A stretch of 64,000 bases of DNA from Leptolyngbya sp. O-77 (GTDB taxonomy: Bacteria; Cyanobacteriota; Cyanobacteriia; Elainellales; Elainellaceae), in assembly GCF_001548395.1 (NCBI RefSeq), contig NZ_AP017367.1, forward strand, positions 4,873,001 to 4,937,000, given 5' to 3'. The notes beneath the pieces are model-generated. The model was not told the DNA's origin. It saw nothing but the letters and a program-made list of their open reading frames with translations, and ran no database searches. The translations under genes were made by a program, and so were the position numbers. Positions 36,235-45,975 of this stretch are shown here, in pieces (the stretch's first letter is position 1; the number at the start of each line of letters is the position of its first letter).

Positions 36235-37199
36235 CTAGAGAGCCAGTAGACGCTCAATCAATGGTGGCTTGTTTATTTTTTTAGGAACAGTGATTCCTAA
36301 TTCCTCAGCCCAGGCGAGAAGACAATCTTTTGTCACCTGCTTTTGATTTAGGTCGGCTTTTAGCTGGGCCGCGGGCACAGAACTGGGGTCTTGGCGGAAT
36401 TGTTTGAGCCTAGCTGCAAGATCGCTGAGATCGACGGTCTTTCTACCCGTAGAGCGCGAGGCAGCGGGACGTTGCTTGAGGCTTTCTACGCTGTGGGTGA
36501 GGTTGGAAATCGCATCGGTGAGGTGGTTGAGCCGTCTTTCCAAAAGGTCTAGCTTGTTTTCTAGGAGGGCGATCGCCCCCTCCACCCCCATTCCCCAGCA
36601 CCCACCAAACTCGACAGCCGCGCCAGCGTTTGATCCAGCTTTTGATCAAGCGTTTGATTCAGCTTTTGATCGAGCATAGAACTGAGCGATCGCATCAGCG
36701 TTTCCAGCATCAGATCAGACGCAGATACGATTGACTGGGGCGTAGAACTGGAATACATCGGGGCGGATTCTTGAGGTTCAGCCGCTGCTTGAAGGGGCGA
36801 GGCAGGGTTATCGGCGGAGGTGTCTGGAGGAGTGGCTAGAGAAGTGTCTAGCAACATGGCGAATTCAGCTTGCGTCACCTTCACCTCTTCATCGCTCAAG
36901 TCAAACACCCATGCCCACAGCGTCTCAATGCCCATCTCCTCCGCAACCTTAACCCAATCGGCTCCGTAAATCGCTTCGTATTCCTTTTCATCGCCGAGGC
37001 TATCGGTGCGGCGCACCACAATGGGGATCAAATTACTCTTGTGATTCTCCAGGCTCCAGCGCAACTCCGCATAGCGTTCAGGAGAAATCTCTGGCTGCGA
37101 TCGCACGCCCACCGTGTAGGTATAGACCTGTCCGTGGCTGAGGGGCTGAATTTTCAAGCTTTCGCGAATCAGCCTGCGACGCTCGTGATAGTCGGCCAT
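36235..37199 (-). CDS. ParB-like N-domain protein with SAP-like tail (apparent frameshift)
   Basis: The ATG at 37199 begins MADYHERRRLIRESLKIQPL, followed by a ParB/sulfiredoxin-like domain (QPEISPERYAELRWSLENHK, IPIVVRR, YEAIYGADWVKVAEEMGIET). A Ser/Pro linker and MLDQKLNQTLDQKLDQTLARL lead to a stop at 36561. The next frame, from 36591, gives ENKLDLLERRLNHLTDAISN and ends in a SAP-like LKADLNQKQVTKDCLLAWAE. One missing G in the run at about 36581-36590 would join them into about 321 residues with one coiled coil. ParB-domain proteins here may bind DNA or act in phage/plasmid defence; the role is unknown. Confidence 0.7.
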
Positions 37200-37384
37200 A
37201 GTGTTGTAATGGGTGGTGTGATGGGGGATGTAATATGAATAGCCCCCCGTTCGTGTTCTAGCGTGAATGATTCCCGCAAGAGGCGCAAGCGGGCAATCCC
37301 TCATCGGTTAGGCTGGAGGTGTTTGATCGATTGCTAGGGGCCTAGAGTTCCGTGCTAAAGCCAATTTCTTCCCTTTTTCCTGCT

Positions 37385-38512
37385 ATGGATCGAAAAGATA
37401 TCATGGCGCTGCTAACGGTCGCCGTCTTTTTGGGATCGCTGGTCACCGCCGTGGGATTGGTTCGTATGGGCAATGCCGCAAAGGCCGGGCGAGTGAACCA
37501 GCTCTTGCGGACGAAAGCCTGCGTCAGTTGTGACCTGGAGCGCGTCAGGCTGAATAATGCAGAACTCGATGAAGTAGACCTACAATATGCCAACCTCCAG
37601 GATGTCTTGATGCGCGGGGCTGACCTGAAGCGGGCAAACCTGAGTAGTGCCAACCTGACCAGAGCCGCCCTGGACAGAGCCGATCTGCGGAAGGGGCTGC
37701 TGACAGATGCGACGCTGGGTGGAGCCGTGTTGATGGACGCGCGACTAGAAGAAGCCGACCTGCGGCGGGCTTATCTAGGGGATGCCGACCTAGAGCGGGC
37801 CCGGCTCAATGCGGCCTATCTGGGGGAAGCGATTTTTAGTCGGGCAAATTTGCGGGCAGCCACGCTCAACCGAGCCTACTTGGTTGGGGCCAACTTGGGC
37901 GAGGCCAACTTGACCGGCGTGGATGCTCGAAATGCCGATATGCGGCGGGCTTACTTGGGCAATGCACGACTCAAGGATGCGCGGCTTCGCAATGCCAACC
38001 TGTCGCGGGCCAACCTGACCCGCACCGACATGCGCCGCGCCAGGCTGCAACAGACTGCACTCAATGATACTGACCTGACGGCAGCCAACTTGAGTGAGGC
38101 AAACCTGACGGCAGCCAGTCTGCTGCGGGCCAATCTGGGGCGGGCCCAACTGCCAGGGGCGACCCTGCAACGGGCAAACCTGCAATCGGCCAACCTACGG
38201 CGCTCTGACCTGACGGGGGCGAACCTGACCGACGCAAATCTAACGGGGGCGAGCTTGAACGGCGCAAAGCTGGACGGGGCGATTCTTTGCCGCACGACGA
38301 TGCCCGATGGGGCGATCGCCCACGATGATTGCCCCGTTCCCCTCGATCCGTTCGCTCCCAATTCACCAACCACTCCCCGAAAGCTCCTGCCGCCCGCGTT
38401 TCACCCACAGAAGCCGCGCCTACTGGAACTCCCTCGCCCATGCCCACGCCCTGATTCGGAGTTTGCAAGTCGCAGTTTTGGATCGCATTTTCCCCATCAG
38501 GCTCCTCCGTAA
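37385..38512 (+). CDS. Membrane-anchored pentapeptide repeat protein
   Basis: The protein has about 375 residues from the ATG at 37385. An N-terminal helix (MALLTVAVFLGSLVTAVGLV) is followed by CVSCDLERVRLNNAELDEVD and about 45 A(D/N)LxX pentapeptides (for example ADLKRANLSS, ANLTDANLTGASL) to residue 305, then a Pro-rich tail. Pentapeptide repeats fold as a right-handed quadrilateral beta-helix; in cyanobacteria their roles are largely unknown. The Cys pair CVSC at the start of the helix is common in such proteins. The DNA repeats make the region locally self-similar. The distal Pro-rich tail carries no known motif. Confidence 0.9.
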   Translation: MDRKDIMALLTVAVFLGSLVTAVGLVRMGNAAKAGRVNQLLRTKACVSCDLERVRLNNAELDEVDLQYANLQDVLMRGADLKRANLSSANLTRAALDRADLRKGLLTDATLGGAVLMDARLEEADLRRAYLGDADLERARLNAAYLGEAIFSRANLRAATLNRAYLVGANLGEANLTGVDARNADMRRAYLGNARLKDARLRNANLSRANLTRTDMRRARLQQTALNDTDLTAANLSEANLTAASLLRANLGRAQLPGATLQRANLQSANLRRSDLTGANLTDANLTGASLNGAKLDGAILCRTTMPDGAIAHDDCPVPLDPFAPNSPTTPRKLLPPAFHPQKPRLLELPRPCPRPDSEFASRSFGSHFPHQAPP

Positions 38513-39096
38513 TCTTTGTGACCTGCTGCAATCAGCAGACTCGGCTTCATCAAGCTGGGATAATTTTGCGAATAATTCAGGAAATTTTTGAGAAATCGAG
38601 CAAATCCGCATTTGGGCGATCGCTCTTGTCTGTGTGGTTTGACGCAGACAATGGGATGCCTCCGCCAAAGAGTAATGCGGTTCTGTAAGCTCACTCGGCT
38701 TTGAACATCAAGCAACTGTGAGGTTAGCAACCTACAGACGCGGAGATTAACAGGTGTGAAGTCTTCTTAAAGAGTCGCGCAGAGAGCCGAAGCCATTTTC
38801 TGATAAGGGGTTGGGCGATCGCCCCTAGCATTTTAGGTGAAAAATCCAGTTCCCAAAGTTTTCGGAGGTCTTTGTCTAAAGCAGCACCGCACACTTTGTA
38901 TTGTCAGGGTTTCTCATCTCCGGTATTTTGCCGAATTTATGCAGTTCTCCGGTCGTCCGCCCGGATTTCGGCAAGGGGGTCAGTACTAGAGATTGGCTCT
39001 CAGGGGTCAGCGGGTGGGAAGGGTGATGGGTCAAGGCCCGCGTCCTGTCGCATCCGCTTGCAGCCAGCTTTACGACAGTCTGGGAGGATTGCATTC
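38513..39096. other. Long intergenic region upstream of the RTX gene
   Basis: About 584 bases without a convincing gene, though an open frame runs into the RTX gene from 38872. It includes one HIP1 site at about 38817 and GGAGG at 39083, the ribosome-binding site for the ATG at 39097. Confidence 0.5.
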
Positions 39097-41907
39097 ATGC
39101 CAACAGCACGTTTGCCAACAGCACGTTTGGAGGAGGAGCGGTCAATCACAGGGCGATCTATAGAGCGATCGCTCGGCATCGGTCTAACCAGCATCAACGA
39201 CTTTTCGCCCCAGCTTCCGTTTCTGGATCTGTTCAAAACCGCTCGCGCCTGGATTCCGCAAACTGAACAGGTCTGGGACACCCGTGAAACAGTGCTCAAT
39301 CTGGATGCCCACGGCTGGCCCACCCGTCTGCCCACTGCCGCCAACGGCACGACCTACACCAAGCTCAGCACGCTGCTGCTGCGCGACATCCCCGGAGCCT
39401 ATCGCCCCGGTCACTATGTGGTGATGTATGACGGGCAGGGCACGCTGGAATATGGTTTTAACGCCGCAAAACTAGAGAACCTGTCCCGGCCCGGCCGCGA
39501 CGTAATCCAGGTCGATCCCGCCAAAGACGCGGGCATTCTGCTCTCGATCACCGCGACCGACCCGCAGAAAACGGGCGACTACCTGCGAAACATCCGCGTT
39601 TATCACGAAGATGACCTGCCCTTGGTGGCGCAGGGTTTGATTTTTAACCCCACGTTCCAGGAGCGGATTCGCAACTTTGGCACGCTGCGGTTTATGGACT
39701 GGATGGAGACCAACGATTCCACCCAGCGCGAGTGGCGCGATCGCCCCAAACCGACCGACGCAAGCTGGGCCTGGAAGGGCGCATCGGTGGAAACAATGGT
39801 GGCCCTGGCGAATGAAATGCAGGTGTCGCCCTGGTTCAACATGCCGCACCAGGCAACGGATGAATACATCGCCAACTTCGCCGCCTACGTGCGCGACCAT
39901 CTCGACCCCAACCTGCGAGTGTATGTGGAATTTTCCAACGAGGTGTGGAACTGGCAGTTTGAGCAGGCCCACTATGCCCAGGCGCAGGCCGAAGCCCGCT
40001 GGGGCAAAGACGTGCAGGGCGGCTGGATGCAGTGGTACGGCATGAGGGCGGCGCAGACCGCCAAGATCTGGAAGGACACCTTTGCAGAAAAGAGCGGTGG
40101 CAATCGCCTTGCAGCGCAAGATCGCGTCATCGCTGTGCTGGCTACGCAAACGGGCTGGAAGGGGCTAGAAACCTATGCGCTAAACACGCCCGCCTGGGTT
40201 GCTGAGGGCAACGAACCCGCCTGGAAAGCCGTCGATGCCTACGCCGTTACGGGCTACTTTGGCAACAATCTGGGCAGCCCCACCCACGCCAACACGGTGC
40301 GCTCTTGGCTCTCGGAACCCGACGGCGGCTTTGCCAAAGCCTTTCAGCACCTCCGCGAGGGCGGCCTGCTGGGCGACAGCAAAGATTCCGTCAAAGACAC
40401 GATCGCCCTATTTAAGTACCATGCCGACGTGGCCAAGCGCCACAATTTGCAACTGGTGGCCTACGAAGGCGGGCAGCACATCGTCGGCACGTCGGGCATC
40501 GAAAACGACGCGCAGTTGACCGAGTTTTTCATTGCGCTCAACCGTCGCCCCGAAATGGGTGAACTCTATCAACAACTGCTCGACGGCTGGAAAGAGTCAG
40601 GCGGCACGCTGTTCAATCATTTCGTCGATATTGCCCGCCCCAGCAAATGGGGCAGTTGGGGCATGATGGAGAGCCTTTATCAGACCGATGCGCCCAAATA
40701 TACCGCCCTGCAAGCCTTCATGAGCGCCAATCCCCGCTGGTGGGCAGAACCAGACTTGGGCACTGTGTCGCCAGAACCACCCCGCCCGTCTGACCCGCTG
40801 AACCTAGCGGGAACCGACGGCAACGATCGGTTAATCGGCGGCGACGGCAGCGACACGCTGATGGGTGGTGCGGGCGACGATACGCTGATGGGGCACGATG
40901 GGGGCGATCGCCTCGACGGGGGCCCTGGGGCCGATGAGCTAGTCGGCGGCAAGGGCAATGATACCTACAGGGTGGATCATGCGGGCGATCGCGTGATTGA
41001 GCAAGCCGACGGCGGCATCGACACTGTGGAAGCCAGCATCAGCTACACTCTGCCCGACCCTGTAGAAAACCTGACGCTGAAGGGCACAGCGCTAGAGGGC
41101 ATCGGCAACGCACTGCGTAACGGGATGTTGGGCAATTCCCGCAGCAACATGCTGAGGGGCATGGGCGGCCACGACCGGATGCGCGGCTTCGACGGACACG
41201 ACTGGATGGATGGGGGCAGCGGCAACGACACGCTGGAGGGCGGTCGCGGCAACGATACCTATGTCGTAGCCAGCCTCGGCGATGGGGTCATCGAACTGCT
41301 CAGGGCAGGAGCTGATACGATCATCGCTCTAGTGAGTTGGGTGCTGGGCAATCCTGTAGAAAACCTCACTCTCAGCGGCGATGCCCTCACGGGGCGCGGC
41401 AATGGGCTGAGCAATCTGATCATTGGCAATGGAGCCGATAACCTGCTCTTGGGGGGGGGCGGCGGCGACACCCTGCGCGGCGAGGGCGGGAATGACACGC
41501 TCAAAGGGGAAGCCGGAAATGACGTGCTGATCGGCAATGCGGGGAACGACCTGCTGGTGGGTGGCGTAGGACGTGACACGCTGACTGGCGGCGCAGGTCG
41601 CGACTCCTTTGACCTATCTACCACCCGCAGCGACGGACTGGACACGCTGATTGACTTTCGCCCCGGTGAAGATGTGCTGCGGGTTCCCGCCGCCGAGTTT
41701 AATCTCGCAGATTTAGCAGGGACATTGCCCACAACGCTTCTACGCCAAGGCACGCGGGCCGTTCGAGAAGGCGATCGCTTCATTTACGACCGCAGCACGG
41801 GCAACCTGTTCTTTGACCCCGACGGCAGCGGCAGCGCTCCCCAGGTGCAGATTGCTCAACTCCCCATTGGCGCGGCGCTAGCGGCGACGAATATCCTGGT
41901 GATTTAG
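39097..41907 (+). CDS. Secreted cellulose-binding/glycosidase-like protein with RTX repeats
   Basis: The 936-residue protein has two parts. Residues about 1-560 resemble cyanobacterial and bacterial 'cellulose-binding' proteins of a TIM-barrel glycosidase type (DLFKTARAWIPQTEQVWDT, VYVEFSNEVWNWQFEQAHYA, VVAYEGGQHIVGTS-like QLVAYEGGQHIVG), with Glu in FSNEVWNW and AYEGG as possible acid/base and nucleophile. Residues about 565-860 are Ca2+-binding RTX nonapeptides (GGDGSDTLMGGAGDDTLMG), and the end is a type I secretion tail. It probably leaves the cell through a TolC-type exporter, none of which is here. The ATG at 39097 with GGAGG at 39083 is chosen over the long upstream frame. Confidence 0.85.
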   Translation: MPTARLPTARLEEERSITGRSIERSLGIGLTSINDFSPQLPFLDLFKTARAWIPQTEQVWDTRETVLNLDAHGWPTRLPTAANGTTYTKLSTLLLRDIPGAYRPGHYVVMYDGQGTLEYGFNAAKLENLSRPGRDVIQVDPAKDAGILLSITATDPQKTGDYLRNIRVYHEDDLPLVAQGLIFNPTFQERIRNFGTLRFMDWMETNDSTQREWRDRPKPTDASWAWKGASVETMVALANEMQVSPWFNMPHQATDEYIANFAAYVRDHLDPNLRVYVEFSNEVWNWQFEQAHYAQAQAEARWGKDVQGGWMQWYGMRAAQTAKIWKDTFAEKSGGNRLAAQDRVIAVLATQTGWKGLETYALNTPAWVAEGNEPAWKAVDAYAVTGYFGNNLGSPTHANTVRSWLSEPDGGFAKAFQHLREGGLLGDSKDSVKDTIALFKYHADVAKRHNLQLVAYEGGQHIVGTSGIENDAQLTEFFIALNRRPEMGELYQQLLDGWKESGGTLFNHFVDIARPSKWGSWGMMESLYQTDAPKYTALQAFMSANPRWWAEPDLGTVSPEPPRPSDPLNLAGTDGNDRLIGGDGSDTLMGGAGDDTLMGHDGGDRLDGGPGADELVGGKGNDTYRVDHAGDRVIEQADGGIDTVEASISYTLPDPVENLTLKGTALEGIGNALRNGMLGNSRSNMLRGMGGHDRMRGFDGHDWMDGGSGNDTLEGGRGNDTYVVASLGDGVIELLRAGADTIIALVSWVLGNPVENLTLSGDALTGRGNGLSNLIIGNGADNLLLGGGGGDTLRGEGGNDTLKGEAGNDVLIGNAGNDLLVGGVGRDTLTGGAGRDSFDLSTTRSDGLDTLIDFRPGEDVLRVPAAEFNLADLAGTLPTTLLRQGTRAVREGDRFIYDRSTGNLFFDPDGSGSAPQVQIAQLPIGAALAATNILVI

Positions 41908-41928
41908 CAGCGTGTTTTAGCAGTCGCT

Positions 41929-42552
41929 TCAGGTGGACGGGGGCAGCATGTCGGAATCAGGCGCAGGTAATTCCGTCGCGGGCTGTCCCAGCAGCCCTGT
42001 CCGCACTCGCAGCCATAGCCGCCCCAATAGCCCCAACAGTCCTAGGAGCAAGCCGATCGCTGCGCCCGGAAGGGCGATCGCCAGCACCGACAGCACCACC
42101 GCGATCAGGATTTCCAGCGACGTAATCAAAAAATTCGCCAGTCCGCCTGTGAAGATTGTGGTTAACTGCCGCGAAAACCCCGACAGCCCCCGCATTGCGC
42201 CGGCCGCACCACCCCCCGCCAAAATCGCCAAACTCCACCCCAAAAACGGGTCTAGCCCGCTGGAGAACGCCGCCGTCAGCAGTGTCCCCGCAATAATCGA
42301 CGCGGGAAAGGCAACCAAATCCAGCAGCGTATCCAGCCAGGGCACAAAGTAGGCGATCACCTCCACCAGCACCGCCACGCCCAGCGTCAGGAGGGCTGGG
42401 AACGAATCCACCCACTGCAAATCGGGCGTGACGGGGAAATGCCCAAATAGCGCCGCCATGCTCAGCACCAAAAACGGAACCAGCAGCCGAAAGCCAGCCG
42501 CCGCGCTGAGGCCGATGCCGATGCAGAGGTCGATGATGAGGTTCCAGTCCAT
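41929..42552 (-). CDS. DUF4126 family membrane protein
   Basis: The 207-residue protein has 5-6 hydrophobic segments (IIDLCIGIGLSAAAGFRLLV, LLTLGVAVLVEVIAYFVPWL, LAIALPGAAIGLLLGLLGLL) with short charged loops, the pattern of DUF4126 proteins. Their function is unknown. The start MDWNLIIDLCIGIGLSAAAG is complete. It lies between the RTX gene (tail to tail) and the SSF symporter on the same strand, 125 bases upstream of nothing obviously coupled, so its partners cannot be inferred. Confidence 0.82.
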   Translation of the reverse strand: MDWNLIIDLCIGIGLSAAAGFRLLVPFLVLSMAALFGHFPVTPDLQWVDSFPALLTLGVAVLVEVIAYFVPWLDTLLDLVAFPASIIAGTLLTAAFSSGLDPFLGWSLAILAGGGAAGAMRGLSGFSRQLTTIFTGGLANFLITSLEILIAVVLSVLAIALPGAAIGLLLGLLGLLGRLWLRVRTGLLGQPATELPAPDSDMLPPST

Positions 42553-42676
42553 TTAGGGGGGTCGGCGTAGTGCAGGGCTGAGGTCGTGGAGGCTTGGGGT
42601 ACAGATGCTTGACTGGCAGTTTAAAAATTACAAATCCAAAAATTACAAATCCAAAATCAAGAATTGCTGGAAGCCC

Positions 42677-44167
42677 CTACTTGCTGATGTTAATCTGATC
42701 GGGTGCGAGAGCGGCGTAGGCGCGGCTACGATCGCCCAGGGTGGCAAAATCAAATTGTGCCGCACGAGGGGCGATCGCACTTCCAAGGAGGGCTATTCCA
42801 GCAGAAACGGCGATCGCCACGGCAAAGCTCACCAGCAGGTCGCCCGCAAAGGGCAGACTGTTCCAGGGCGAAAAGTCGGGCTTTGGGAAAAACAGGGCAC
42901 CCGCGCCGATGCCTGCGATCGCGCTGAGGAACGCCGTTTTGCCTGTGATGCGGCGAGAGTAGAGGCCCCAAACGACCGGAAACAGGGCTCCGGCGCAGAC
43001 CAGATCCGCCAGCAGAAACAGATACAGCACGTCGAAGCCCCGCGCTGCGATGGCGATCGCCGGAAGCCCCACTGCCACCGTTAGCAGCCGCGACGCTCGC
43101 AGCAGTCCGCTGGTCTGCATTTGCGGAAACAGGCGAATCAAGTCAATGGTAAACACGCTGGCAATGCCATTCAGCAAAGAAGACAGCGTACTCATCACCA
43201 GCGCCAGCGCCAGCACCAGCACCAGCACCGTGAACCACAGCGGCAAAGCAAGCTGCTGCAACAGAGAAAAGAAAGCGCGATCGTCCGTGAAGCCCAAGCT
43301 GGCCGCCAGCAGCCCCAGCGCCCCCGCTACCATCAGCAGCGGCAGAATGATCACGGCGGAACCCAGAAACGATTGCTGTACGGTCTTGTCGGTGCGGCTG
43401 GCGTAGACCCGCTGCCAGTTTGCCTGGTTAAACACCTCAGCAGCAACAATTGCCAGCACCAGGGTTGCGCCAAACTTGATGCCGTCTATATTTCCCAGCG
43501 AGAGTAACTGGGGTGCATTCAGCCGCACGGGTTGCAGTGCCGCTTCCCAGCCGCCCATCGCCACCAGCGCTACCCCAAAGCTGATTAGCAGCAGCGGCAC
43601 CATCACCGCAAACTGGATCGCGTCGGTGAAAATCGTTGCGCCCAAGCCGCCGTAGGTGGTGTAGACGAACGTTGCGGCGATGACCACCAGCGCCGTCCAG
43701 CCGAGGGGCACGTCTGCTAGGATTTGCACCGCTTTGGCGATCGCCGTCAGTTCTGCCGCCAGGTAGATGAACATATAAAACACAATCACGCCCAGCGCTA
43801 GCAGATACATCGCATTGCCAAAGCGATACAGCACAAACTCGTTGAGCGAGTGACCCTGCGGCAAAATTCGGCGCAGGCGCGGGCCGATTTGGGTAAACAG
43901 CGCCAGCGGAGCCGCTGACCCCAGGCAATAGCCAACGATGCCCGCAATGCCGCTGCTGGCTCCCACCTGGGGCGGACTAAACAAAATCCACACGCCCAGC
44001 GCCGACGCAACCACAGTGGCAAACGACATCCACGGGCCAAACCGATTGCGGCTGACCATGTAATCTTCTAAGCTCATCGTCTGCTGGCTAGCCCGCACCA
44101 GCCCCAGCAAGGCAAACCCGCCCGCCGTCGCCAGCGTCACCAGCAGTGCCACAGATTGAACCGACAT
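42677..44167 (-). CDS. Sodium:solute symporter (SSF family)
   Basis: The 496-residue membrane protein has 13 or so helices and SSF landmarks: SLEDYMVSRNRFGPWMSFAT, the Na+-site region SALGVWILFSPPQVGASSGI, FVYTTYGGLGATIFTDAIQF (the classic SSF signature) and MSTLSSLLNGIASVFTIDL. Members couple Na+ entry to uptake of proline, pantothenate, sugars or other solutes; the substrate here is not evident. The ATG at 44167 begins one codon after a TTG that the open frame also allows. It ends next to DUF4126 on the same strand. Confidence 0.9.
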   Translation of the reverse strand: MSVQSVALLVTLATAGGFALLGLVRASQQTMSLEDYMVSRNRFGPWMSFATVVASALGVWILFSPPQVGASSGIAGIVGYCLGSAAPLALFTQIGPRLRRILPQGHSLNEFVLYRFGNAMYLLALGVIVFYMFIYLAAELTAIAKAVQILADVPLGWTALVVIAATFVYTTYGGLGATIFTDAIQFAVMVPLLLISFGVALVAMGGWEAALQPVRLNAPQLLSLGNIDGIKFGATLVLAIVAAEVFNQANWQRVYASRTDKTVQQSFLGSAVIILPLLMVAGALGLLAASLGFTDDRAFFSLLQQLALPLWFTVLVLVLALALVMSTLSSLLNGIASVFTIDLIRLFPQMQTSGLLRASRLLTVAVGLPAIAIAARGFDVLYLFLLADLVCAGALFPVVWGLYSRRITGKTAFLSAIAGIGAGALFFPKPDFSPWNSLPFAGDLLVSFAVAIAVSAGIALLGSAIAPRAAQFDFATLGDRSRAYAALAPDQINISK

Positions 44168-44686
44168 GCTCAAACCCTCCTCTGGGAATTGTTCGGTAAA
44201 GTCGCTAGAGGCTGGTTTGGTCTTGGGGATTGTCGCAGCTTGTTTGCAAGCGAGTGTCGCTGAATCTAGTCTGTCCTTGCAGGTTTTTGCCAGGATTTAC
44301 GCAAGCCCTCGTGAATGCAACTCGGATGCTTGCGCGAATTGACCGGACTGATGTTGAAGACGCGATCGCGAACGGTGACGTGAATAGATTGGAGGGCAGC
44401 TTGGGGTAGGGTAGAGGGCGATCGCCCCCACCCATTTCACTCACCTAATTCTGCCAACCCTTCGGATGTCGTCGATGCAAACCTCGCTTCCCTCCGCTGG
44501 CATAACCCAGTCTCAGGTTCCAAGGGTGTAATCTCAGCCCGCTCTGTCTTGATTCATGTCTTGATTCAGACAAGGCAGGCACCCCTAGCTTGAGAAGCAT
44601 TCTATCATTGAGCGACCGTTTCTCAGCCGCTAGAATCAAGTCACGCGCTCTCAAGCCCCTCGCGCTGTTGCTCTCACTCCGCTGCC
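44168..44686. other. Intergenic region upstream of the third Uma2
   Basis: About 519 bases between divergent SSF and Uma2 genes. Frames of 69-79 codons on the minus strand have no start signal or recognisable content. A HIP1 site lies at about 44419. Confidence 0.5.
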
Positions 44687-45403
44687 ATGCTTAAGTTCTA
44701 CGATCCGCGCCTCTGCCTGCCCTCGTCCGAAGAACTGCCCGACTCCGACGAAACGCCCGTGGATAACGAACTCCAAGACCTGATGCCCGGTTTGTTGAAA
44801 GCAATCCTGGCCCAGATCTGGGCCGATCGGCAGGACTGGTTTTTTGGCGTAGACATGGGCATCTACTACGACCCGGAGGAGCCAGCCATCGTCCCCGACG
44901 GCTTTTTGAGCCTGGGCGTGGAGCGGATTGTAGACGAAGAATTGCGCCTTAGCTATGTGCTGTGGGAGGAGCAGAACATCGTTCCAGTGCTGGTGCTGGA
45001 GGTTGTCTCGCGCAAGTATCGGGGCGAATACAGCAGCAAAAAAGCCTTTTATGCTGAGATGGGCGTGAAATACTACGCCGTTTATTCCACGCGCCGCCGC
45101 CGCAAACCGCCGCTAGAAATCTACCGCCTGCAAGACGGTGTGTACACGCTCCAGCGCGACAATCCCCTGTGGATGCCGGAAATTGGGCTGGGGCTGGGGC
45201 GCGATCGCGGCACGTACCTAGGCATCACGCGGGAATGGCTGTACTGGTATTCTGAAGCGGGCGATCGCTACCCCACGCCTGAAGAACGCGCAGCCCAGGC
45301 AGAAGCAGAACTCGCTGCCGAACGCCAGCGCACCCAGCTCCTCCTGGAGCAACTGCGGCGGCGCGGCATCGACCCGACGGAGCTACTGGAAGGACTGGAA
45401 TAG
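44687..45403 (+). CDS. Uma2 family endonuclease with coiled-coil tail
   Basis: This 238-residue Uma2/DUF820 protein is longer than the other two: GIYYDPEEPAIVPDGFLSLG carries the acidic strand (about residue 68), IVPVLVLEVVSRKYRGEYSS the second core element (about 102), and AEMGVKYYAVYST the third. The last 45 residues are a charged coil (PEERAAQAEAELAAERQRTQ) followed by LRRRGIDPTELLEGLE, a tail found in many cyanobacterial Uma2 proteins. Role unknown beyond predicted nuclease. The ATG at 44687 follows a 500-base non-coding gap. Confidence 0.88.
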   Translation: MLKFYDPRLCLPSSEELPDSDETPVDNELQDLMPGLLKAILAQIWADRQDWFFGVDMGIYYDPEEPAIVPDGFLSLGVERIVDEELRLSYVLWEEQNIVPVLVLEVVSRKYRGEYSSKKAFYAEMGVKYYAVYSTRRRRKPPLEIYRLQDGVYTLQRDNPLWMPEIGLGLGRDRGTYLGITREWLYWYSEAGDRYPTPEERAAQAEAELAAERQRTQLLLEQLRRRGIDPTELLEGLE

Positions 45404-45437
45404 GGCGATCGCCCACTAGCATTGTTCAGCTTACGGC

Positions 45438-45470
45438 CCTGATTTGCGAATCAGGCTCAGCGGCTGAGCC
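45438..45470 (-). terminator. Two adjacent hairpins at the end of the 56-aa gene
   Basis: CCTGATTTGCGAATCAGG (7-bp stem) and GGCTCAGCGGCTGAGCC (7-bp stem, three-base loop) lie side by side; the second spans the stop codon. No T run follows, so termination is likely but not certain. Confidence 0.45.
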
Positions 45471-45627
45471 AATGCCAGTGCTGATAGTTGGGATGCAGAT
45501 GGCGCGGCAGGGCAAGATGGCGGATGGAGCCTAGTTCATGGCGATCGCCCGCGATCACGGGCAGGCGATCTCGAAGTGAAGCATCAGAAGCAAGCAAACT
45601 GGAGCAGTCAGATTTTAGATTTCGCAT
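45457..45627 (-). CDS. Small 56-aa protein with strong ribosome-binding site
   Basis: The frame from ATG 45627 gives MRNLKSDCSSLLASDASLRD, RLPVIAGDRHELGSIRHLAL and PRHLHPNYQHWHWLSR, stopping at 45457. The sequence CAGGAGGTTCGCA places GGAGG seven bases before the ATG, a stronger site than most genes here have. The end is unusually rich in His and Trp (six His in the last 20 residues). The stop lies in the first arm of a hairpin and a second hairpin follows. I do not recognise the protein; the strong site and tandem terminator argue for a real transcript. Confidence 0.6.
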   Translation of the reverse strand: MRNLKSDCSSLLASDASLRDRLPVIAGDRHELGSIRHLALPRHLHPNYQHWHWLSR

Positions 45628-45975
45628 TGCGAACCTCCTGGTAAATCAACGATCAGGAGGCACATCCAAACCTGTCACCATGCTTGATGCAGCCAAGTAT
45701 GGCGAACTTGGGCAGCAGGGGCATGTGCGAATCTTTTTTTGTGCCTTGGGGGGCAGCCGTTTCAGCGTTCAAACAGGCTGAAAAATTGGCTCACCTCTAA
45801 TCATATCGAATAAACTTCCATTTTGTATCTTAAGCTACAGAAGCTTGGAACGCATCCTCCTGCGGAGCTAGACCGAGAGTGGGTGGGGTTCCTATCCCAA
45901 CGCAGACGGTTTTTCCCACTCTACAGCGCAGGCACAATCTCGCAGAATGAAGATGTTGAGTAAAGGACATTCCCG
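45628..45975. other. Intergenic region, divergent promoters
   Basis: 348 bases between the 56-aa gene and the YkvA gene, which diverge. Nothing else is recognised; promoters and the YkvA ribosome-binding site (GTAAAGGA before 45976) should be here. Confidence 0.5.

Noticed and set aside
44205..44654. Two small minus frames between the SSF and Uma2 genes
   Set aside because: No start signal and unbiased composition.
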